Origin: Calliopum simillimum
Lineage: Eukaryota; Arthropoda; Insecta; Diptera; Lauxaniidae
DNA: 64,000 nt
Direction of reading: 5' to 3'
NCBI GenBank assembly: GCA_951812925.1
Contig: OX638368.1
Coordinates: 118,629,309 to 118,693,308 of the forward strand
Shown here: positions 1-10,600 of the stretch, piece after piece
Layout of the letters: the number at the start of each line of letters is the position of its first letter
Position numbering within the stretch: the first letter of the stretch is position 1
Position numbers and translations under genes: made by a program
The notes under the pieces: model-generated
The model's input: only the letters and a program-made list of their open reading frames with translations
What the model was told of the DNA's origin: nothing
Databases searched by the model: none

Positions 1-700
1 AAAAGTCGATTTATTTTTTCACAAGGAATTTGCTTGATTTTTTTCAGAATTTTAGGACTTGTTACGTGGCCGTAATGAGCGATTTAAACTTTTTAACCCA
101 TTCTGGCGCCACAACCCACATAGGATTTTTTTGAATTTTACTCCAGAATGTTTGTTAGATATCCCGCTATCTTGCCTTATGTGTCGCTATGGTGTGCTCG
201 ATCGCCTATCGCCAATAATCGCATTTTTTACCCAAAAACTAGCGTTTTTAATTTTTTACTCGGCAGGGGGCGCTCAAATTAAAAAACATCTTGAACAAAT
301 TCGTTTTATTTTCTATCAAGGAATTAGCTTGTTTTTTTCAGAATTTTAGGACCTGTTACGTGGCCGTAATGAGCGATTCAAACTTTTTAATCCATTCTTA
401 CGCCACGACCCACATACGATTTTTCTGAATTTTACTCTAGAGTATTTGTTAGATATCCCGCTTTCTTACCCTATGTGTCGCTATGGTGTGCTCGATCGCA
501 TATCGCCAATAATCGCATTTTTTACCCAAAAATTACCGTTTTTCATTTTTTACTCGGCAGGGGGCGCTTAGATTAAAAAATATCATGAGCAAAGTCGATT
601 TATTTTTTATCAAGGAACTTGCTTGATTTTTTTCAGAATTTTACATTCTGTCGCCACGACCCACATACGATGTTTTTGAATTTTACTTCAGAATATTTGG
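1..700. repeat. Tandem repeat, about 290-bp unit, ~2.4 copies
   Basis: Two full units and part of a third are visible. Landmarks such as GTTACGTGGCCGTAATGAGC (about 62 and 357), CTCGGCAGGGGGCGCT and GCTCGATCGC recur at the same spacing. The array runs off the left edge and decays after about 700. Short open frames inside it repeat with the unit and look non-coding. It is probably a satellite or the edge of a larger tandem element. Confidence 0.8.
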
Positions 701-1124
701 AAAGGTGCCCCGTAACATATCTACTACTTCTGAAATATGTGCTCTCCCGTATATTATCGAAAATCTCGATTTTCTCAAAATTTTCAGATAAAACGACCTC
801 CTGACAACCCCTCAGGTCGAAATTTTTTTGTTCGCCTATTGGAAATTTCAGCTTATGCGTCTAGGAATAAATACCACCACATTTGGTTATTGTACATGAA
901 AAAAAAATTTTTTTTAAAAACTGGGTCATATAAGAGGAGATTATTTTCGGATTTGCCCATATACATACACGAGTACCTTCGAAAAAAATGTTTTATCTTA
1001 GTTTGAAAAAAAAACACTTAAGCCGAATTTTTCACTTCTTCATCAATTCAAAAATTCTACCCACTAAGTTCTTTTTTCAAGTTTAGGAATAGTTAATATA
1101 AGCTGGGAGCCGGGACAAAACTAT
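701..1124. other. No gene seen; AT-rich
   Basis: AT-rich sequence with long A and T runs after the tandem repeat. I see no coding signal or recognisable RNA gene. Confidence 0.5.
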
Positions 1125-1206
1125 AAGGTGGGTGAGCCAAAACTCCGAAGCCCACCTTCTGCGGGCGCCTAACGCAAGACGGCTCTTGTTAGCAGGTGGG
1201 TTTTTT
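1125..1206 (+). other. GC-rich structured element with two alternative stems and a T-run
   Basis: AAGGTGGG (1125-1132) is the exact reverse complement of CCCACCTT (1151-1158). CCCACCT can instead pair with AGGTGGG (1194-1200), which is followed at once by six T. Between them CTAAC (1169-1173) pairs with GTTAG (1188-1192), extended by AAGA/TCTT. Mutually exclusive stems ending in a T-run resemble an attenuator or a Pol III-type end. The GC content contrasts with its surroundings. No function is assigned. Confidence 0.4.
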
Positions 1207-1563
1207 GTGCAGAAAGAGAACACTAATGGTCAACTTTATAAAGGGTAAACGCTTCTTTTTTCTGTGAAGACTTTTTTAAGCCACCCTTAGATTAAAGCGT
1301 AACATTTTCCGGTTATAGAGGCACCTTTATCTTTGTAATCGATCAACAGGATAGCTTCTGAGTCCGAAAAGACTGATGCCATGATTTTCCTAGCCCACTT
1401 TTACAACTTAAACTCCTTAGGTGGTAGTGTGCTTTTTTTGCCACTGCGTAGACTCCTGCTTGAAATCGGGTTCTACAGCGGTAAAAAAAACTTGCTAGGA
1501 TACTTCAAGCGTTTTTTTTAGGCTTCGTGAGCATTCTCGGCATTCATCTTGCGCTTACTTTAG
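1207..1563. other. Probable 3' continuation of a mariner relic
   Basis: On the minus strand the frame after 1564 continues with LTKVSARWMPRML, a mariner-like motif, before stops accumulate. It is probably the decayed middle of the element described in the next entry. Confidence 0.45.
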
Positions 1564-2076
1564 TCAGCCAAGATTGTCGTGAAGAATTTTAATAGTAGTT
1601 GTATCTGATATCCTGTAACTCCAACTATTTCTGCGAGCTGTGTCTTCTTTAGTCGTGCATCTTCCAATATTAATTTTTATGCTTCTTGAATAATTTCCGG
1701 TGTGGTCCCGTAGATGGGCCGTCCTGGTTATAGCACTTGTAAACCATACCCAGTGTGCCAGACGGTTCAAATCTCCGCTTTTTTATCCGTTACGGATCCG
1801 TTACTGATCCGTTGGCGGGAGAGATTCCCAAAAAAAAAGCGAATCGTTTATTTTTTTGGAATTTCTCCCGCAAACGGATCAGTAACGGATCCGTAACGGG
1901 TAAAAAAGCGAAAATATGAACCGTCTGGCACACTGGGTAGTTTTAATCGGGCAATAGTCGTTTGGCCGTCCTGGCTGTGAGTGGTCTTCAAGTGAGCCCC
2001 TGGCTTGCTTAAAGAGGTTATACCACTTACAAACCATAGTTTTACTCGGACAATAGTTGCCGTAACCGAATGACAT
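1564..2076 (-). pseudogene. Mariner-family transposase fragment, split by a MITE
   Basis: The minus strand encodes PSKTMVCKWYNLFKQ, then SLEDHSQPGRP. This is the helix-turn-helix and linker style of mariner transposases. It is interrupted by the palindromic MITE at 1749-1937 and resumes with an arm ending TIKILHDNLG and LTKVSARW downstream. Stops and frame breaks are frequent and no DDD catalytic core is seen here, so the copy is dead. The mariner family call rests on motif similarity. Confidence 0.6.
1749..1937. mobile_element. Palindromic 189-bp MITE with TA target duplication
   Basis: The ends are exact inverted repeats (CCCAGTGTGCCAGACGGTTC left, complementary right). Nearly the whole 189 bp folds into one hairpin, with arms of about 90 bp around an A/T-rich loop. 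TA dinucleotides flank both ends (1747-1748, 1938-1939), as expected for Tc1/mariner-type integration. Each arm also carries repeated GATCCGTTAC motifs. It lies inside the mariner relic, so it inserted later. Confidence 0.8.
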
Positions 2077-2553
2077 CTCTTTAAGTATGGTTCGAACTGA
2101 TTTGCTTTGCTTGGTAAGGAAATTTATAACAGCGCAATATTCGATTTGCTTCGGGATTGACTTGTTTCGTCAACGATAGTTCAACGACTAATGACCCGAA
2201 AAATTAAATACAAAATTCATTAGAGTAGCAGAAGAAATATTGAACAGGAAAAATAATATAAAGTTTTTCTCTTTATTGAATATAAAGAAAAAATAATTGA
2301 AACAATTTAATTTGTATTTTTATTTCCACTCCTTACCCCCAATTCCGCGGACTTAAAAATTTCCCCTCGTACATAGTTCCTTTTTATCGAGAAAAGGGCT
2401 AGTTCTCAAAGCATTCTCTAATCGATAATCTTACTGTTTGCCGGGATATCTAACTTAAAAAAAAATACATATATGTGGCCGCCCGAAGGAAAAGAGACCT
2501 TATCTTTACAAAATCAAAAACTGTTTTTTTTTGCATTTTCTAGAAATACATAT
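2077..2553. other. No gene seen
   Basis: AT-rich spacer between the mariner relic and a foldback element. No coding or RNA signal noticed. Confidence 0.5.
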
Positions 2554-2905
2554 TCAGGCGTTTTCCGTGATCCGTGTGGTTTCAATTACAATTCATTATG
2601 GAGGCTTTTTGATTAAAATGGTGAGTCACACGATAAAAAGTGTTAGAATCTTTTTTTTTTTTTTTTTGGAGAATAACAGGTTCTAAAAATAATATTGACT
2701 TGTATTATAACCTCTTAGGAAATATTTATTAAAAAATAATTTTTTGACTTTTTGCAGTTTTTTGAGAACATTTCCCAAACGTTTACTTTTTCGTTAAAGC
2801 AAATCAATATTATTTGTAGAACCAGTAATTCTCCACAAAATAATATTTTTTATCGTTCGACTCACTGTTTTCATCAAAAATCTTCATAACTGAAATGTAT
2901 TGGTA
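2554..2905. mobile_element. Foldback element family A, copy 1
   Basis: An inverted-repeat element. The left arm includes GGAGGCTTTTTGAT and ATGGTGAGTCACACGATAAA. The right arm carries the complement (TTTATCGTTCGACTCAC, CATCAAAAATCTTCAT). The interior holds AAATCAATATTATTTGTAGA. Relatives occur at 33,358-33,535, 39,253-39,580 and 56,656-57,105. No coding capacity, so non-autonomous. Confidence 0.7.
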
Positions 2906-3019
2906 ATTATATGGATTTCAAAAATATATGATCACTGAAAAATTCCAAAATTTCACTGAGTTTTGGCATTTTGAAATCGTAATATGAAAAACTCATATCG
3001 AAGATCAAAGATTATCAAT

Positions 3020-3276
3020 TCGTCGGGTTAAAATTACAACTAGACATCTACATATATTGATGTTTTTAGCTAAGTATACAGAAACATGAAGGAAGAATTG
3101 CTCTGTACCCTAGTCTAGTCGGTTCTTTGAAATTTTGTTACCAGCCAATTTTATATAAAGAATAAAAAGTAGAAAACAGCAAAATCCCTTACAAAAAACG
3201 AATTTCAAAAAACTTAAAGCGATTTTTTTCGAAAAATGAAAAATGTAGATGTCTAGTTGTAGTTTTAACCCGACGA
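3020..3276. mobile_element. Foldback element family B, copy 1, with 9-bp target duplication
   Basis: A 257-bp element starting TCGTCGGGTTAAAATTACAA and ending in the near-complement. The exact 9-bp repeat ATTATCAAT flanks it (3011-3019 and 3277-3285). A second copy lies in a PINCH intron at 44,769-45,024. A 9-bp duplication suits Mutator-like elements among other types. Confidence 0.8.
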
Positions 3277-3283
3277 ATTATCA

Positions 3284-3435
3284 ATTGCCGATTTTTTGGG
3301 TTAAATAATCTAATTATTTAAAAACTAGCTAACATTTCCATACAAATCGAAAAGCTTTTTATATGGAAAACTATCCTGGTTAGCGCTTAATCAACATTCA
3401 TCTGGTTAACCAGGCAAGTGAGAATAGGGTATAAG
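3284..3435 (+). repeat. Dispersed ~150-bp repeat, copy 1
   Basis: About 150 bp, including AAAAGCTTTTTATATGGAAA and CATCTGGTTAACCAGGCAAG, recurs in the same orientation at 51,028-51,176. The class is unknown. The palindrome TGGTTAACCA is a landmark. Confidence 0.7.
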
Positions 3436-4330
3436 ACCGCTTTTATTGATGTTTCTAATTTGATAATCCGGGAAGAAATGAAGCTGCTTCCAAGAAGAGC
3501 GCAATAGAAGCACAACTGTTGTAGCATACAAAATTTTTCAAATTCTTAATTGGGTTTTATTGCTGTTAAAAGTTAATAAATCTACCAAAAGTTACAGAAA
3601 AAAATTAATTTTTGTGAAATGGAACTTGAAATTTCGAAAAACTTCTACGGACGAGCATTTCATTTGCTTTCAAATGTGTGCTTCCACTCAACTTCCACGG
3701 AAGAGCTTTTGAATCGTATTTCATGTTCTTCCGAAGATGTGCATCTCAGCAATGACATACTGTGTTCCTCGTTGGGAATCGACTTTAAAACCATTGTCAA
3801 ATGTCCAGAACACAGAATTTCACTTTGAACGGAAAACCGATAAAATTGACCCTATCCCTTATTTTTAACTGTACTGTGAAATTTTGTCAGTGAAGATGAG
3901 GTCGCTTTTCCTGAGGACGATCACATAACACTTCCTTTTTGAGAAGAAAAAAAAAAAAAAAAAAAAACAAGCGGACAATACAACACACACACTTGTCATA
4001 ACACAGATCATAAATTCTGATCATGATGACACGCGAGACCACACAAAAAAACATTACGAGTAGAAAAATGTATCAAGTGAAAAACCATATGAACCAATAA
4101 GAATTAAGCAAAAAATAAACAAATTGTAAAACAGACAAAATATCATTGGTGAATATGAGCATTAAGCATGAGCATAAAGATTTTTTTTTTTACTAATGCT
4201 GAACTTGCATTGGTTTCTTATGATTTGAGAAAAAAAAACTCCATAGTTTTGTTTGGTTCATATCGGAATTAATTTTTTTTCAGATTTAGTTTTTATTTAC
4301 ATGTTGATATTGATAGTAGTGGCAAAAGAA
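3436..4330. other. Upstream region of btn; no separate gene seen
   Basis: AT-rich with an A-run near 3,945 and a short CA-repeat near 3,980. A short open frame at 3,619-3,828 is rich in repeated CTTC/GGAAGAGC motifs and matches nothing I know. It should hold the btn promoter and 5' leader, but no clear TATA box or initiator could be assigned. A possible splice acceptor (T-run then CAG) lies near 4,283, so the leader may begin in an upstream exon. Confidence 0.4.
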
Positions 4331-7300
4331 ATGCAACCTTTAAGTAAAAATTGCATAATTTCTCCTTCTGATAATAGAAAAGTTTGCAGAGATTCATTGA
4401 ATGACGAATTTAATAATTCATTTAGTGCAAATACTACAAATAATATTTGCTATGACTCAATTGCATCACCAATAGGAAATTTAACTATGCAATCATATTT
4501 GAATTATTTTCAACACGGTTTTCATCGCTTCAATTCTAGCACTCATTATATTGACACAAGTAACAACATAATAAATGATCATAGCCAAAGTTTGCTTATT
4601 TCTGAGGAATGTAACAGTGCCAAATTGTTTAAAGAACTAAATTCATTTACTAAGGACACACTATATAAAGACACGAGTTTCTGCAGCAATTTTGACATAA
4701 AGGACACATCAAAAAACAGGGACAACAATATATTAATGAACTCATGCTGTTTTAGTGTAAATGAAAGTGGTAAGATCAACATGAAACCCAAACAACAATT
4801 TAACAAAATTAAATAAAATGCAAAGGCGGATATTCAAGGCATTTGAATCGATTCATTTTTTTAACCAACAACTTAGCCAACATTTATGCACCTGCAAGCA
4901 GACAACAATTTTATTTATGAGACTTTTCCAAAAAAATTTACCACGAACGAATAATTGATCTCCTCACTTCATTCAGCATTTCGAATACATAATTCGTAAA
5001 TGTAGTGAAACAGGGACCTAATACAAAATTCTCTATACATGGGTTCACCGCCCACAATCAAAATGAACCAAGGCTGCAAGTGTAGCTTGCAAATATATGA
5101 TAGTGTTTAACTAAGAATAAAAGGAAATCCAATTTTTTTTTTTTAAAATAATAGGGAAATCAAAGCAATCAATAGCAAAGACTGCATACTAGGTTTGGAT
5201 CAAAACCGCCGATCCTTTTCGATTCAAAAAACGTTCTTTTGCCATAACTCAAGATGCAAGATTTAGGCCCCAATAAATGTAGAGAATCTATTTTATGTAC
5301 AATAATTTCGCTTGCGAATAATTATTCCAAGGCTCTTGCGCAAGTTTTAACCAATTTCTATTCTGAAGATCATGTTTGAAAGCACCTGACTTCCTCTTTA
5401 GCCTCTTATCAAAATTTTGAGTAGATTTTAAATTTAAAACATGAAAAGGTAGTTTTTCCATGATATACAGTTGTTTTTAATAAATGGCGCTCTCTGGCAG
5501 GCAAACGTTTAGCCTTGCAGTAATGATTTTCCAGCAAAACTATAGTAAAACAGACTACCTATATTTATTGGAGTCTTAAATATCTGTGTCTCTCTTGCAT
5601 TTTGATTTATAGCAAAAAAACTGTTTTTTGAATCGAAAAATTTCCAGGGACTTCCAGAGACCAAAGTTTTCAGTGTTGAGCAATTAGAGAGAAACTAAAA
5701 TGTTTGAAATTAACCTCTTTCAGAGATTTGCGCTGAATTACTACAAATAATTTCGTGGTTTTTAAGCCCCGAGTAAACCATCTTTTCGGGTGTTTTGATC
5801 CAAACCAAGTATGCAGCCTTTGTTTTAAGACCTTTAAAACATTTTTCATATTTCAAATTCTTGCTATTTTCTGCATAGTTTGATATTTCGTCAGCTTAAC
5901 GAGAAAAGGTGCTATGTCCATTTTATGGCAAAAGTAATGTCATACACATTAATTGCGTTATAATCGGTTATTGGATAAATATGATTTTTTGAACTAAATT
6001 TCATCAACTCTACACCACCAAGCAAACTTTTCGTAAAAAAAAAACCCAATTTTATTCATTTTTAACAAAATGCCAGCGATTTGTCTTTCAAAATCCTGAC
6101 GGATGTAAAATCGTGATTCTGGATTTGGATTTGTATCCGAAAAATGAGATGTGATAGAAAAATTTTGTAAATGCAGTTCTATTATCACTGGACACTGGGC
6201 CATCGGCAAGCATGCTGAAAAACTAAGCATCCCTTTCAACTCCTTTTGTCGGAGTTGCTTAGATGTAAACGAGCAAGAATCTCTTGAACACTTTCTCTGT
6301 GACTGCCTAGCTCTGGCTAGAGCTAGACTTAAATCACTAGGAAAGCCTTTCTTCAATACACTAAGCGAATTCGCCAACATCGAAATTGGCTCGCTGCTCA
6401 ATTACCTTAATAGGACTAACTGGATATAGATATCGTTAGTTAGGTAATTTTTTAAAATTTTCACATCCACTTATCGGATCACTTTTGTGGTATTAAAATG
6501 GCACTTTTAGTGCTACTTAGGGTTTAGCTTGCATCGCTAAACCGCCACTTTAACCTAACCTAACCTATTATCTCAAGAAATAATAATTCTGTGGCAGGAA
6601 GGAAAAACTGCTTAATTCGACTTAAGCAAAAAAGGTTTGCGCTTCATTTTCCATTAGTTCTGGGTGCAATTGTACTTTCGTTTTTGAGCGTTTTGTTAGT
6701 TCTTATTTAAACCTTAATAATTTCCAAAAACGAAAGAGTGACTTTTCCCAGAACTATTAGAAAATTGAGCTCAAACCTATTTTAATAACATCGACTTAAG
6801 CAGTTTTTCTTTCCTGCCACAGAATTACATCGTCCGAACTCAGATAAAATCAAGTCTGAAATTCGTTGAACTGTATTATATTATCCCTAATTCAACTAAA
6901 ACGACTCCATTTTCATTTATGCCGCACTATGACTATGATATAAATGAAAATATGGGCCGTGCAGAAATTACGTACGACTTTGAGGCTGCGAAACGGGGTC
7001 ATAATTTTCTTATGCTTCCTTAAAAAAGGGTAACAAAGCTCTTACTATTTCTTACATGGATTAGGGGGTCTAAAGTTTTTGGAAAAATATGTTCCGTAAT
7101 TTATGCAAGGCCCCCTTAAACAAACTATGACTACGACGATAAAGGTGATTGTACTTTTATTTTTGGGCCTGCGTAATATCTTTTATTTTTACTTGCTTTA
7201 AGATAAATTCGTACCTGAAACAACAAAAAGTTTGGATATAAAATGCAGTTATACCATTAATAAAAATAAATTGGAATCTGTAAATCGAAAGGAACGAACA

Positions 7301-7586
7301 GCTTTTACAAAGGAACAAATAAAAGAACTGGAGGCTGAATTCTTACATTCAAACTATTTGACCCGATTAAGAAGATACGAAATAGCAATAGCTTTAGATT
7401 TAACAGAAAGACAGGTAAATAAACAAAATGTAAATTAGAGTTACGGGGCTCGATTTCTGTTCCTCTATCAAGAATCAATAAATTATTTATTAAAACTAAA
7501 TTTCTTATTTTCAGGTAAAAGTTTGGTTTCAAAATAGACGCATGAAGTGGAAACGAACTAAATTGGAAGAGCAATTGCAAAAATAA
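4331..7586 (+). CDS. btn: Homeobox transcription factor, buttonless (Mox/Meox-like)
   Basis: Three coding exons: 4331-4769, 7203-7414 and 7515-7586, with phases fitting exactly (donor G|GTAAG, acceptor TTTAAG|AT; donor CAG|GTAAAT, acceptor TTTTCAG|GT), giving 240 aa. The homeodomain is residues ~174-233, beginning [11 protein letters not shown] and holding the recognition helix [14 protein letters not shown]. It is split between homeodomain positions 44 and 45, a common homeobox intron site. The sequence closely resembles Meox/Mox homeodomains, represented in flies by buttonless, a nuclear regulator of dorsal median cells. The 173-residue N-terminus is low-complexity and Asn/Ser-rich. I chose ATG 4331 over the weaker-context ATG 4301; both are in frame. 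The protein ends seven residues after the homeodomain. The gene is tail to tail with Nifk. Confidence 0.85.
5182..5816. mobile_element. Terminal-inverted-repeat element in btn intron 1
   Basis: CTGCATACT, GG, TTTGGATCAAAAC at the left end is mirrored by GTTTTGATCCAAACC and AGTATGCAG at the right (about 27 bp with one mismatch). Partly inverted interior segments also match (GATTCAAAAAACGTT against GTTTTTTGAATC). Length is about 635 bp with no coding capacity. The target duplication is unclear. Confidence 0.65.
6151..6566 (+). mobile_element. 3' end of a non-LTR retrotransposon (RNase H / zinc region)
   Basis: The frame encodes LTGHW-like [14 protein letters not shown], then [20 protein letters not shown], then LNRTNWI before a stop near 6,429. 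This RNase H plus CCHC tail is typical of R1/LOA/I-type elements in flies. About 130 bp of 3' UTR ends in tandem TAACC repeats, a common terminus for such elements. The 5' part is missing, so it is a dead, 5'-truncated insertion in btn intron 1. Confidence 0.7.
6584..6827. mobile_element. Foldback element family C, copy 1
   Basis: TAATTCTGTGGCAGGAAGGA at the left is mirrored by the complement at the right, giving arms over 30 bp, with further inverted matches inside (TTAGTTCTGGG and CCCAGAACTA). About 244 bp with no coding potential. A shorter relative is at 56,479-56,623. Confidence 0.75.
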
Positions 7587-7692
7587 CGAAATAAATACTG
7601 CTTCGTATATTTCATGTTTTTAAATTTTTTTATTGGAAATAATTAAATTTAAAATAAAAAACAACTAATTTACAATGAATACTTAAAAAAAA

Positions 7693-10600
7693 TTATGCTT
7701 TTTTATTTTTTAGACTTCTTTTGGGTTTAAGTTCCTTAATGGCCTTTACTTGCAATGACTTTTTTGCGTTAGAAGTTGCAGTATTTTTCGCACCTTTTTT
7801 GTTTGGTTTCTGGATTCCTCCTAAATGAGGTTTACGCTGAACCAGTTTATCCAAACGATCAACTTTTGTTTGTTGTATCGGCTTTTTTGAAGCAGACTTC
7901 GTGATCTTTTTCGATTTAGATGGAATATTATTATCATCTTCTTCATCACTTTCTTCGTTTTTTCCTTCATCATCAGAATTTTTCTGAAAGCCGTAAGTTT
8001 CTTCGTCGGATGTTAAAGCCTCGTCGTCATCGTCATCATCAACATTATCTATTACCTCCCAATCTTCATCCTCCGAGTCATCATTGATCGTATTGCCAAG
8101 TAAATCTTCTAACTCAAGATCATTTTTGGGTTTTTTCGGTGTATGTGCTGATGTAATTTTTGTTTCAGTTACATTTTGAAGTTTCTTATTTTTCGGCTGC
8201 GTATTTTTTTTGGATTTCTTATCATTTGACTTCAGCTTCGCTGCTTTATCATCGAGACTCGCCACTTTTGGCATTACCACAATATTTGAAAAATCTATTC
8301 CCAAATGAGCATATTTATTTTTGAGACCTTCTATTTTTTTCAACTTTAATTCAGTTCGTTTTTGATAAGAATCATCAGACCAATCATTCTGTTGCTTGAC
8401 TCTACGTTGAACTGCTGCACTTTTACCAGACACATAAATATCTTTGCCAGCCTAAAAGAATACGCACATAAAAGTTTACTTTGAATTAAATAAAAAAATT
8501 TAAAAAAATATACATAATGAAATACAATGCTAAAGCGAAACTTTTTAAGAAAGCATGCAATTTTTCAACTGAAGTAAGATGTATTATTTAATTAATTTTT
8601 AGTTCACTCGCTAAAAAAGATTTTTATTTACCCTTTGAAGAGTTTTTACTCCTGTAATACTTACACAGTACTACAATGGTTTTCCTTTCTTTGTCTTAAG
8701 AAGAGATTTCTATAGATTTGAGTGTGCTGATTACGAGAAAAACATTGAAACTATTCCATCAAGTAACAATTTTCAGTAATTAACATTTTACGTTACGTGA
8801 TTTTGTTTGCTCCTCGTCCATTTTCGTAAAATAGAGGTAAAAAAATCAGATTTAAAAAATAAAAAAAATAGAAATCAGTAGTGGGAAAAACCCAGCCGGT
8901 TTTCGATCAAAACTTGAAAAATGGACTAAAAAAGGCAAATCGCTTTAACTGCCCGTAACTTCGAAACTGTTGATTTTAACTCAACTTTTGTAGAGAATCA
9001 CTAGGTCAATATTATCCTCTTAGAATGTTTGAGTCGAAAAATAAAATTTATTCCTGTACAAAAATAGAAATTTTTTAAGAAAAAGTTCATTACTTTTTTT
9101 CTAGAAATTGGTTTTAGTAGTTTCCAAAGAGCCGGAATATTTGTATTGGAAATCCTATGTTGATGGAAATTAAATGTGGATTAATTTAAAAGAAAAAATA
9201 TTGAAAAATTAGAATTTTTAAAGTAAGGAGCCGGGCATCTTAATGTTCATTATGTATACTAACTAGGGCTTTTACTTATCCCGGGACTTTCGGGATTTGA
9301 AAACGCGATCCCGAGACAAAATAAAAGCGTTTGATAAAAACCAATGCTTTTTAAACAATGACTGTTCATCATTTTCAATGATTTCAATTATATACAAATG
9401 AAAATGTATGCCGAGTTTTTTTTTTCAAAAGGGCGTATTTCCATGTTAAACAAATTTTCAGTAATAAGAAAAAACTTTTAGGAGCTGTTTACAGTAATTT
9501 ATTTTTTTTGTTAATGTCTGCAGTGTTATAGTGAGTTGACCAAAGATTCTAATCTCCTTAAAACTTTTATTCTAACATTTTTGTATTTGATGGAAAAAGT
9601 AAAAAACTTTTGGAAATACGGCCTTTTGATATGAAACATTTGGAAAAAAGCCCTTTTGTTTTGAACTTTTTATAAATCACTCTTATTTCACCATATGGAA
9701 ATTTAAGCAGTTGTCTATAGGCATGATATGTAAGCACCTAAATAGCCTGGGGCATATAAAAAATATTAAAGGTTCCTTCGGCGACTATACGAAATACGTC
9801 TTTTGTATCAAACTCTAAAAATTACTATGGAATTGAATGTCATTTTTAAAAGGGGATGTGTGACAAAATTTTAACTTGTGGCAAATGTAAGAAAAACCCT
9901 CATAAGTTTGGTGAATCTTATTTAAATGCGACTTTAGTGATAAGAGTTAACTAACAATGATATTAAGCAGTAATCTGCGTACTGACAAAATATATAGACC
10001 AACTAGTGCCATAGCTAAAACGGCAGGAAAGCAATAAAACAATTTTCGGTCGAGCGACACATATCCCCTTTTAAAAATGGCAGATTCCATTAAATGGAAA
10101 TAAGCCCTTTTGTTTCAAAATGTGATTTTTGACCACTATTTTCTCTTGAAGAAATTAATTTTTTGTGAAGGATTTTTAACATGATGATTTTTAGCATGAT
10201 AATGTCTATGGCATCCTTATGTTTGTTTGAGGTCGGAAGTGGAAATACGCCCTTTTGAAAAATCACTTCCCATATCGCCTTAATTTTTAAATTTTTCTTT
10301 AAAATAGATGTTAAAAAAGTTAACGCGCTCAAAATTTCGTCTCACAGTCTTGATCGAAATTTTTTGCATACGTAAAAGGTGTTCTAGGTGTGGTACTTTG
10401 TTATCGATTTAAATCTGCATTATCGACCTTTGTCCGTCATTTTCATCGTGATCAATGCGGACGATATGTGATTTCAACAGGACGGCGCTACACCACACAC
10501 AACTCGCCTCAATTTGGACTATTTGCTTCGCAAATTTCCGAACCGTGTAATTTCTCGTCGCGATGATGTGAATTGGTCGTCCAGATCATGCGATTTGACG

